Source: Humulus lupulus (Eukaryota; Streptophyta; Magnoliopsida; Rosales; Cannabaceae). Taken from it: a DNA stretch of 64,000 bases. Under the pieces are notes generated by a model that had not been told where the DNA came from, did not search any database, and saw only the letters and a program-made list of their open reading frames with translations. The DNA lies in NCBI RefSeq assembly GCF_963169125.1, contig NC_084795.1:260023042-260087041 (forward strand), in the 5' to 3' direction. The position numbers and the translations under genes are program-made. Position 1 is the stretch's first letter. Each line of letters opens with the position of its first letter. Shown here piece after piece: positions 43,926-53,625 of this stretch.

Positions 43926-45059
43926 GCTGAGGGAAGACCTTTCTCCTATCTTTTGTTAGCAAAACAATGAGAAAATAAGGGGTCTTTTTCGTTACTTTTG
44001 TAATAGAAGCGGTGAGAAAAAGTCATTTTCTCATAAAATTGAATAGAAAGGCACCATTTTCTAGTCACTTTTTCATTTTTTATATATATACATATATAGA
44101 AGTGTAACACCATATTTAAAATGCCCAAAACCTATCATAAAGATCCAATACAATACTTTAACACCAAAGATGCTCAAAACTTATCATAAACACAAAAAAT
44201 ATGAACACATACATAATATATATAAAATAATTTCGAGAATACAAAAAGCTATATGAAAAAATAGTCATGGAAAATATGGAGAACAACCTTAAGAACACAA
44301 AAAATGTTCAAAATTGACCCGAAACGTCCAAAAAGAGGGCCCATATATACAAGTATACAAACCGCTAAGACTATAAACAATTGCCCCCAAACGTGGCTTT
44401 TTGATATGTCTAGAGTGAAGATTTGTGTTTGTTAACAAGATTAAATAATTTTAAGTACATACATTTTTTAGAGTTGAAGAACAACCTCAAGAACACTAAG
44501 TTGTGTTCAAAATTGACCCAGAAAAACGTCAAGCCTACCTTCAGAAAAGTGAATAAACCCATAGCCAAAAAGTCAACAAAATAAAATCTAAATAAAACTT
44601 TTTAAAATACCTAGAGTTTCTATTTGTGTTTGTGGGAAGGATTCAAGAATTTCAAGCCAAGAAAAGGAAAAACAAATGGCATAGAAAAGCTCAAAAAAGT
44701 TTTTAAAAATTTGGAGTGGAAGCTATTGAGTTTTGGGAAGAAAAAGATTGTGAGAAAAAGGGCTGGTGTAGTAGGGTGTAGGGTTTTTAATCTTAACATC
44801 ATTGAAAAACCGACGAGAAAGCCCACACAACCTATCTTAAAAGTGAAGAGAAAGGGGAAATTTCTCCTCACTTTCTTCAAAAAAGCAAGGCAATAGGGAG
44901 GGCCTTTCTTGTCTCTTTTGTGAGGGAAGTGAAGAGAAATGACCCACGTTATCCCTCAAAATCCAAGAGATGATGTAGCAAATGAGAAAGCGGCATGTGA
45001 CATCACAAGTCATGGAAAAATGACAAAGTATTGAAAAAAGACCGATGAGCAAAAAAGGA

Positions 45060-45240
45060 TAGGTCCAGGACCTATAAGGAAGTCGACCAGGCCTAAACCC
45101 CCTAGGAATGGTTGGCCTGGCCATAACCCCCTAGGGGTGGTCAACCTGACCCCAACCCCTAGGGGTGGTCGACCTAGTATGCTCAAGAACTGCATGGAGT
45201 GGTCGCCCTACCCTATTCTTCATAGGGTGGTCGGCCTGAA
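45060..45240 (+). repeat. tandem repeat around 'ccctaggggtggtc'
   Basis: Four to five units of about 30-45 bp share 'cccctaggggtggtcgacct' with variation. The core ccctaggg is palindromic. Confidence 0.75.
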
Positions 45241-45284
45241 CTCCCAAATGCACTTTCCTAGATAAAGTTCACGCTCGTTTAAGC

Positions 45285-45420
45285 AGAAATCACCAAGCCT
45301 AGCACCCAGAAGGTCATCAGGCCTAGCACACAGAAGATCACTAAGCCTAGCACCCAGAGGGTCATCAAGCCAAGCACCCAAGCTCTAAAGGGTCATTGGG
45401 CCTAGAACCTAAGTCTCATA
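45285..45420 (+). repeat. tandem repeat around 'gcctagcacccagaaggtca'
   Basis: Five units at 22-32 bp spacing follow directly on the previous array and degrade towards the right. Confidence 0.8.
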
Positions 45421-46324
45421 GACCAACCAAGTCTTAGCGTTTTCCCGAAGGTTTCAATCGTGCATCGTAAACCACGATCCAGAGAAACAATGAGAAGACC
45501 CACGATCTCTTAATCATGGGAAGGTGGACACGTATCTCCACTACCTAATAATCGTGTACCAAACCACGATCCCCATTATTACTAATTATGTAATAGCCCC
45601 TGGGTACTATAAATAAAGGACCCAAGACTTCATAAAAGGGGATTGATTTGGAGATGAATATTTACCGGAGAGAAACTTTGGGCAAACGGGTGATGAGTGA
45701 ATTCTTCAGTTCACCTGTGTAATTGTCAATTGAGTGATTCAATACTAAAGACTAAGTGGATTAGGTTATTACTGTTCATCAGAACAGAGTTGAACCACTA
45801 TAAATTTATGTGTGTTTTGTTTAGACATTTGTGCTCTGTCATATATTTACATCTATATCGTTCAAAATGTGTCGTATATCGTACATACGACCGTTGACCA
45901 ATTTCACAGGCCAACACCCCATTTCTCGTCACATTTTTTACGAAAGTGAGGAGAAAGGGTTTGTATTTTTTTAAAAGTGAAATAAAATCCATCTCCAAAA
46001 TTTATATTTTCATATATTCATTTAAAAAGGTGATGAGGAAGCCTCATTCTGTAGTAGTGATTGCTCTGACTTTATGATTAAAATGGCTTAAAAATCACCA
46101 ATTTCACTCATTCCTGTACACATAAAGGAAAATCATCATATCTTCATGAAAACTTAAGGAAAAACATGCAAAACCAATATATAGGAGATTTGTATTAATA
46201 TAATATTTCTTTTTCTAAAAAAATCGAGTATATAAAATGCATACTTATCACCAATAAGTAACTAAAATGTCATAAAATGTAACAAAAAAGTAATTTAAAA
46301 TCTTAAAAAAGTAGTTTCATCAAC

Positions 46325-46873
46325 TAGGGGTGTGCAAAAATTATCCAATCCAATTAGAACCGACCGATCCAATTACAACTGACCGCCAAAAATTGGATAT
46401 CCAATTATGATTGGATCAGATCAGATTTTGAAGATCCAAATTGGATCGGATCGGTTGTTGGATGATATATGCAAAAATCCAATAAAACCAAACCGATCCA
46501 ATTGTATATATATATATATATTTGTAAAATATATTTATTTATTTATGATTATGCTTAGAATTTATGTTGTATTTGTATGATGTTGTATCATTTTGAACAA
46601 ATTAGTCTTTCTATTTATAATATTATGAATTATTTGAACAAATTAAGCTAAATAAATGTTCAACAATATTGGATGGATCCAATCCCATCAAATACATAAC
46701 CAAGGGGACACATCCAATGGATAAAATCGATTGGATGGATAATTGTATCGGATCAGATCGGTTGAGAAAAGTTAATTGGATTGGATTAGTTGTATAAATT
46801 CAATATCCAATGGATAATTGGATCGGATTGGATAGGCCTAAAAACATTAGATGTGATCCAATGAACACTCCTA
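46325..46873. mobile_element. non-autonomous hAT element (549 bp)
   Basis: Termini taggggtgtgca and taggagtgttca (inverted, 10 of 12) with an exact 8-bp duplication 'tcatcaac' (46317-46324 and 46874-46881). The interior repeats 'ggatcggat' and 'ccaatc' motifs in both orientations. No transposase. Confidence 0.9.
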
Positions 46874-46897
46874 TCATCAACTATGGGTTTTGCCTTT

Positions 46898-47634
46898 TTT
46901 TGTACCCTAAAAATATGAGCTCAATTTTCTTGCTCGGGGTACAGTTGGCACGTAATAAATAAAGGTTGCAAGACTTTGGAAATGTTTCGTTAGTTCCAGA
47001 CCAAACCGCTCGAGGCTGTGTCACTGAGTTTGGGACATTCCAGGATCCTTCAGATCGTTTGAAATGCTGATTACAGAGATCGAAGTGTCCAGTGTCTAGA
47101 TCACCCTCATCAGGCCTAAGCATTATCTAAGTCAAGTCGTCCTACTCCAGTTCCACTTCGAGAATGGCATCTAGCTCGAGGTGGTTCAAAGAAACGCATA
47201 TGGAAGAACCCCACAGACTCGGATGCCTAATACACACAGTAAATGCACGTGATCGTTATATACATTTATTGATCGATGTAAATGGCAATAGACTTAATTA
47301 GGGTATTTATGTATCCATTTATTTTGGAAGTTAACCAATTTTGTATGTTACCATTTATGGTATGGTTACCCAATATTTTCCATCACAATTCCCTATAAAT
47401 ATAAGGGAAATTGGCAGTGAAAGGGACCGACATCTTGCATGCCAAAACTTTGCTGAAATTGTCATAAACAATTTCTTCAAGAGTTCCTAAGCAAGAATAA
47501 GAGTAACTTTTGGACTAGGTAAATTTTAACCACTGAATCACGTTAAAATCTTGTGAGTTTACATTTAAGGTTTATTAACAAGCTTAATCTCTCTAATTGG
47601 GTTTCTTAATCCCCTGTTGGCGAAAAACTGTGTC
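46898..47634 (+). mobile_element. solo LTR, gypsy-type (about 737 bp)
   Basis: Starts at or just after 46898 (tgtaccct at 46901), ends 'actgtgtcaaca' at 47634, with a TATA box 'ccctataaatataaggg' (about 47391). The duplication 'ccttt' appears on both sides (46893-46897 and 47635-47639). Comparison with the uninterrupted paralogue near 32965 confirms an insertion at this point. Confidence 0.75.
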
Positions 47635-47760
47635 AACACCTTTGGTTGTGGTTTTATAAAGAGCTTGATATTTTGAAGGCTTATTTTAAAATTTGCATCA
47701 CACAAATGGTGGGATTCGGCTAGGAAAATCAGGATCCAAAGAGCTTGCAGCACGCTTGCT

Positions 47761-49154
47761 TGTTTTGATATTTATACGTGCGTCATACAAGCTATTTGAA
47801 TCCTGATTTCAGCATCCTAAATTATACGGAATTTCCAAAAATATTGTGGGAGGTCTCTATAATTACATTATATAATATAATGTAAAAAATAATAAAGTTG
47901 TAACTTATCAATCTACCAAAAATACTAAAAGTGCCTATGGTTAGTGATAAAAAAACAATCACTACCCAATAATTTTCGTATTATATAAATGTTTATATAT
48001 ATTTCTAGATTACTTGGCTAAGTGACCTATAAATGTTCGCAAATGGAAAATGAGGGATTAAAATTGTCGCTTTCAAGACACACACTTTAAATACACCTAC
48101 TTGTTAAGTTGTGTATATATAGTAAGCAACTAACATGATCGAGAAAGAACCATCCTCAATATTGACACTAGCTATAATAGTTGAAGAATGATGTCAACTA
48201 ATTTATTATATATACTAGAAGCAAACAATTTGCAATTCACATTTGCTTAGTTTTGTTTTGAAAATTTACTAAGTTTTTTATAATTGTCATGTAAATTTTA
48301 ATTAAATAAAAAATATTATATATAAAAACTGACATAAACATATTACAAGAAATATTAAACTAAAACATTGTCTCTGATTTTTTTTAAAAGAAAATTAATA
48401 ATATGATAACTATTTAGATCACAGACTACCCTATTTAAGATACTAATAGTATTATTCTTCAAAACACACCTCAATGATTAGAGATGAAACTTGTTTATTC
48501 TTGATAGAAAAGAAATATTATTCTAATTTATCATGTAGTTACACAGTCATACTATGTGTACACATACCACACCTGTATATAATGTATTTATAATATTTGT
48601 TGTTATTTAATATGAGTATATATATTTATGTAAGTCAGATTAAGTAATAAAAAAATAACATGTTTTCTTTTTAAATATAAATGATAATTTTTTTAATAAA
48701 AATTAAGATTATGTATTATATATTATTATAATGATCATATTATATAACATTTAAATTTAAATTTATATTAATATAATTATTAAATATCTAGTTTTGTATT
48801 AAATATTATTCTAATAGTGATATTTTATAACATTTGAATTCAATATTCTATAATATTTCAATTTATATTAACATAATTAATAAATATTTATTTTAATTAG
48901 TTTTAAAGGTATATTCTGTTAAACATTTGTGATATTTCGTTAAAATTAACAAAAAAAAAAACTTTAAAACAAAAAAATCATTAAATACATACTTAAATAA
49001 ATATATAATTAACAATCGAATTATAAATATACTTGTCTAGATGACAAGTTTAATAATTAAACTAAATATGTATTGTTCATGTGTCAGTCAAACGCGTTAG
49101 TCAACGCAGTTGACTGACGCCGTTGACCGAGAATCAACATTTGTGGCAGTTGAG
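47761..49154. other. AT-rich intergenic sequence
   Basis: No gene or recognisable element. The last about 70 bp (49081-49154) contain 'gcgtcagt'-related words in both orientations just outside the CACTA terminus. Confidence 0.5.
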
Positions 49155-49320
49155 CACTACTACAAATGCAAGGGTATTTGCGTCAGTGGCTAACTGACGC
49201 CGTTAACACACCATTTGCGTTAGTGGGCAACTGACGATAACGACATGTTTGCGTCAGTGCCCCATTGACGCAAACACGCCGTTAGCGTCAGTTTCCCACT
49301 GACGCAAACGGTGCGCCCAA
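49155..49320. repeat. CACTA terminus and subterminal repeats
   Basis: At least eight copies of gcgtcagt or its reverse complement actgacgc (some with one change) in about 130 bp, alternating in orientation and forming potential stems. These are the usual binding sites of the second CACTA protein. Confidence 0.85.
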
Positions 49321-49727
49321 TATTAAATCTCAACCATCGACCCCAAGCCCCTTATTCTCCCAAATTCAAAACTTTGGTTTTCTCCCAAGTTTAGTGTGTT
49401 GTATAATAATATGTCATTAGAAATACATAAATGATAAAAATTAAAATGCATGACTCATAACTGGTTTGGATCGTCGTAGGATCTGGCGAATCTTGATCTT
49501 TACCATCTCCGCCATGGTATGAAGCTACATCTGCTGACATCTCTAAACTAAATATGACCAAATTTGTTTGTTAGTATGAAAATCAGATATATATTATTTA
49601 TGAATATATAGTTGCAATTACCACATAAAATTCCAAAACATCCACAACATAACAAATCCGCAAGTCGTTGAATATTTCTAATATACAATATTTTAAATAT
49701 ATAGTTTTTCTTACACAGATACAAGAA

Positions 49728-49982
49728 CTAAGTACAACAGCCACTGTCATCACTAATCAAATTAACATCTATTGGTGAGACAGGATTGATGTTATCATCA
49801 CTAAGGTCAACAAGCAATTCTTCCTCGCCATTTGCTTTTTCTACGTCTTCGTCTTCTTCTTCATCATCATTAATAAAATTTTCATCATCCTGAACAGTCG
49901 AATAAGGTCGAGCGACGGTGCCTATGAATGTTGCTAATTGATTAGATTGTTTAACAACCAATTCCCCGAGCTCAATAAACAA
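49728..49982 (-). pseudogene. CACTA transposase C-terminal acidic region
   Basis: Reads RPYSTVQDDENFINDDEEEDEDV, an acidic stretch near the end of the TNP2-type protein. Weakly diagnostic; assigned by position downstream of the DUF4216-like segment in the same orientation. Confidence 0.5.
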
Positions 49983-50195
49983 TACAAAATTGGATGAGTT
50001 TGTGTCATGATATCAACAATCTTATCAGAACTATCTGGAATATCCCAAAGTTGCCTATGATTCACTTCTTTAACAACTTTCCAAGCTCGACTTCTAACTA
50101 GATCTTCAAGATAAAAACTTGTTTCACTTGGCTAGCAAGCATGTACGGTTCATCTTTATTCAATTCACTGCTCACATTTATACTAGACATTATCA

Positions 50196-50850
50196 TTAGT
50201 AATTGTTTTCTTTTTTTTCCGGGTCCATGTTGAACCATTTACATCGAAATAATATCACTGAATATGCACCAGTATAAGATACCTCCAATATTTCTTCAAG
50301 TTGTCCATAATAGCTAAAACCTTCTGTCCCAGCAACAGACACTCCACTATTTTGTGTAGTACGATTTTGGTCTCGATTGTGTGTAACATATCGAACTCCA
50401 TTCACTATACATGCTTAATGGGAGTACGCAAAGAGATTGAACCTAGATGCTAAAGCTAGCAACTCATCACCATTCTCTAATGACCCGCACTGGTGCAAGT
50501 CATATATCTAAATATAGCAAAACATAGTATAATGAGAAACTTATATTTCAATATAACAACAAAGAATGTCCTAGTTATAGATTAGTTTCTCGTGAAACCA
50601 GGAATGAAACTCTTTTTTGTGTAAAAGGTTATGATTGCCTGCTGGATCCCTCTGTTTGATCTCACGAAGGTGTTCGCTATTGATTAACATAGTGTTATTG
50701 TTATAGTTGAATGATGTTACATTAAAAACAACATAACATTTTAAAAAAAAAAATAACCTACTCCAAATAGACTTCAATTTCATAATAATTCTCCAGTATG
50801 AACCACCCAGCTATGTTCCGAGTCTTTTCGTCGAGAGACACTTGAGGTCC
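50196..50850 (-). pseudogene. CACTA transposase DUF4216-like segment
   Basis: 50405-50196 reads TQNSGVSVAG and YYGQLEEILEVSYTGAYSVI, LFRCKWFNMDP, the characteristic DUF4216 domain of CACTA transposases. 50850-50571 supplies the preceding link (EHLREI..., LLHKKEFHSWFHEKL). Stops and AT-rich gaps, some possibly introns, divide them. Confidence 0.75.
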
Positions 50851-50851
50851 C

Positions 50852-51127
50852 TTACTCAATGGACGACATTGAGATTAAAATACTGAAAGGTGGGATGGGA
50901 CATAAAGTACATCCGCATTTCAGTCTGGACGAAAATGTGTCCCTAACTCCCATATTATTCAAATCATGTCTTGCATTAGTAGTGTCTTTAGACTTATCGT
51001 TATCCAATATAGTCCCAAGGAGACTATCACATACATTCTTCTCAACATGCATAACATCTATGTTGTGTTTTAACTCATTCGTACTCCAGTACTCAAGTTC
51101 ATAAAAAAGATGCTTTTTTTCCTCCAA
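50852..51127 (-). pseudogene. CACTA transposase middle segment (before DUF4218)
   Basis: Reads LKHNIDVMHVEKNVCDSLLGTILDNDKSKDTTNAR, the highly conserved HNIDVMHVEKNV block that follows the TNP2 domain, followed by a decayed DUF4218 start. Confidence 0.85.
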
Positions 51128-51187
51128 TTACTATCCTCCGCACCTCTTTTTTGTTTCAAACCTCCAAACCTGTCATATTCCTGGGAC

Positions 51188-51758
51188 TTAAGGTGGTAGG
51201 GCATTTACTTGATCTAAGATATCCTGATAAGAAAACTTTCTTGGAGGATGTCTTCTCTCAACTTTTCCGTCGAATTGATTATCCTTTCTCCACCAATGAT
51301 TACTGGCCAAGAATCGCCTATGAATAACATAAGATCTCTTACCAATCACTTGGATAGAGGATGTTTCTTCGTTGCATGTAGGACAAGCCTTGTAATCCTG
51401 ACCATTCCATCCAGACAAACTACTTTGAATAGGAAAATCGTTCACCGTCCACAGAAGGGCGGCACACATCTTAAACATTTTGTTGTTTCTACCATCCCTA
51501 GTTTCCACCTCGTTAATCCACAACTCTTTCAACTCATCTACCATTGGCCTTAGAAATACATCCATATCCTTACCAGGTGATTTTGGCCCAGGAATAAGGA
51601 GAGTCAGCATGAAATATTGGTCATTCATACAAAGCCAGGGTGAGAGATTGTAGTTCATCAACACAACAGGCCACATGTTGTATGATAAACTCATGTTTCC
51701 AAATGGATTAAACCCATCAGATGACGCATCACACCCTCTTCTTTCAATCTCCCAGTAT
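51188..51758 (-). pseudogene. CACTA transposase, Transposase_21 (TNP2) domain
   Basis: Reads SDGFNPFGNMSLSYNMWPVV (entering from 51758), LLIPGPKSPGKDMDVFLRPM, VDELKELW, ALLWTVNDFPIQSSLSGWNG, ACPTCNEET and HRRFLASNHWWRKDNQFDG, the standard TNP2 order. It is open from 51758 to 51188 apart from one stop before MSLSYN or a frame change nearby. The N-terminal half is lost to the LTR insertion. Confidence 0.9.
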
Positions 51759-53625
51759 TGTAACGACCCAAATTCACTAATAAGACTTAAGTGCCTTGAT
51801 TAGCGTGTCAGGAGGGCATAACTAGATTATATGTGATTTAAATGATTAAAAGCGTGTTTATATGACTATTTGGATATCTGTGATGCACGACTATGTGTAT
51901 TAGTATGCATGTAGGCCCTGATTAGGTTAGAAGGACATATTCATAATTTTGGCCCGTTGAGGGCATAAATGTAAATATCTGTGATAAATTGTTGAGACCA
52001 CATTATTATGTGGATATATGTTTGTAGCTTGTGACTCGACGCGATCCTAGTGAGCGGTTTAGCGAAAAATTCATGGCGGGGATTTATATCCGGCTCAGGG
52101 TGAGCCTGGGGGTATTTCTGGGAATTTAGGAAATATAGTGGAGATTATTTGATATTGAGGAATATAGTTGGTGATTAACTAGGTGTCGGGAAGTAAGCGG
52201 TAAATATTAGAGACATTTGAGGAATTAGTGGGAATTGGGAGTAATGACTAAAATGCCCTTAGGAGGTTTAAAAGCTTAGTTTTAATTGGGAGGGAAGTTT
52301 GGTCTTTTGGTGTTTAAAAACAGAGATAAGTGTTGTTTTTGGCTTTATTGCCTTAGTGGAATATGTAGAAAGCTTTAGAAGTCTGAAGAAAAGAAAGAAA
52401 AGAAGGAAAAATAAATAGAAGTCTCTTCTTTCTCACGGTTTGAGATTCCTTCTTCAATTCTTGGGGCCTTTTGGAGCTAAAATTCAAAGGAGCTTTAGGC
52501 TAAGGCTTTGCACTTGGGATCTTGATCAAGTTTGAGAGTTCAGCAGGGATTAGGCATCCAACTGAGGTAAGTTTCTAGGTTCTTCTCTTGTGTTTCTGGT
52601 TTTGGCTGAGATGGTTTTCTAAACTTGAGTTTTGGATGGAATCAAGGTGGATAAGCTTGAGGAAGTGAAGGGCTTGAGGCTGAAAGGACACTAGGGATAA
52701 TCTAGGTTGAGAGTCTCCATTGAAGGTATGAAATTCTAGCTCAAAGTCCTGAAGTTTCTGTTGTTTTCTGTTGAGTTTTTGAGCTTTAAGCTCAACTATG
52801 ATGATTTCTTTATTTTGGGGTGCATGTGATTGAGTTTTGTATGGTTGGGTCATATGGGGTGATACATAGATGTCGGTAGGCTTGTTTTGGAGTTTGGTTG
52901 AGGTTTGGAAGGATTTTGGAGGGTCTTGGCTCGAGGAAGTTCGAAGAGGTGAAAATAGGGTGTTGTCTGGCTGTGACTAGCGCTGTAGCGCTAGCCTTAG
53001 GGCGCTACAGCGCTAGGCTTGGATGCTTGGGGCATTTTTGGCTTTGTTTGTAGCGCTGTAGTGCTACCCTGTTCCCAAAAAGGGATTTTTGGGTTATTTC
53101 CTAGGGTTTTTGCCCGGGGGCTCGGGGTTTGATTCCACCACCCCGTTTGGTGGAATTAGGGCTTCCCGATGTTAGGTTTTGGAATTAAAGTTTAGTATGG
53201 TTCTAACTTGTGACCGTGACTAGGTGTACGCTAGGGCTCGGAAGGGATCGTGCATGAGGGTTGTCATCATTGATCAAAGCTACCGGAATCCAAAGGTAAG
53301 AAAATTGCACCCGGTTATGTAATTCTGTTAGGACTAAGAGCTCCCTATATCTGTATGATGTCATAGATGGTATTATGCCATGGGACATGTGAGAAACGGC
53401 CTAAGAATGCTGAAATCAATACTTGCGCACAGGGCGCGACTCGGCCACTGGTAGCCGAGGACAGCTTAATATTCACTGAGCTCAGTTTAAGCGGGCCGGA
53501 GTCAGTGGGATAAATAGGGGGTGTGACCTAAGGGCGTTGACCTTGACTGTTATATGTGAATTGGTTGTTAATGATAAATGATAAGCTTGGTATGCTGAAT
53601 ACTCGATTATTGTGAATACTTGGAT
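51759..53625 (+). repeat. LTR4: Tekay-like LTR, interrupted
   Basis: It starts 'tgtaacgaccc' inside the CACTA transposase and closely follows LTR2 in sequence: GC palindrome island (52974-53075, tagcgctgtagcgc), motif AAAG/GTAAGA (GT at 53296), then is cut at 53625 by the chromovirus. Its last part should lie to the right of the window. Left flank is 'agtat'. Confidence 0.85.

Larger units (their letters stand above)
45040..45916 (+). repeat. embedded gypsy-type LTR (start unresolved)
   Basis: It ends 'gttgaccaatttcacaggccaaca', in the same style as the Tat LTR end at 43273, and has a TATA box (tactataaataaagg, about 45607) and the phrase 'gttgaaccactataaat' comparable to 'gccgaaccactataatt' in the Tat LTR. 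I cannot find a clean start or target duplication. The two tandem arrays below lie in its upstream part. Confidence 0.5.
43930..46059. mobile_element. CACTA-type relic (right terminus 46059)
   Basis: The right end is 'cattctgtagtagtg', the inverse of CACTACTACAG. Short motifs related to 'gtgaggagaaagg' recur near 43940-44050, 44840-44940 and 45940-46040 in both orientations, as in CACTA subterminal regions. Two similar blocks ('caaaattgacccgaaacgtc' and 'caaaattgacccagaaaaacg') lie at 44310 and 44505. The left terminus is missing. No transposase is recognisable. A gypsy-type LTR is embedded at about 45040-45916. Confidence 0.5.
46060..47760. repeat. old dispersed repeat, interrupted copy
   Basis: Segments 46210-46324, 46874-46897 and 47635-47760 together align with 32870-33070 (aagtaact, ctaacaaaaaagtaa, aaagtagtttc, tttggttgtggttttataaagagcttgatatttt, gcatcacacaaatggtggga). 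The two gaps are exactly the hAT element and the solo LTR. Confidence 0.6.
49155..51758 (-). mobile_element. CACTA (En/Spm-type) transposon, 3' portion
   Basis: The terminus 'cactactacaaatgc' starts at 49155 and is followed by an array of 'gcgtcagt'/'actgacgc' subterminal repeats to about 49315. Inside, on the minus strand, are a TNP2-type transposase and accessory domains. The element runs right to 51758, where LTR4 interrupts the transposase; its 5' end lies outside the window. Confidence 0.88.

Noticed and set aside
44620..44896. Opposed 86-90 residue frames
   Set aside because: Lys/Phe-rich translations in a CACTA relic, with no motif on either strand.
51759..53625. LTR4 as a complete solo LTR
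   Set aside because: Its sequence stops at 53625 where LTR6 begins and lacks the 'gcgttaca' end and a second target duplication within the window.
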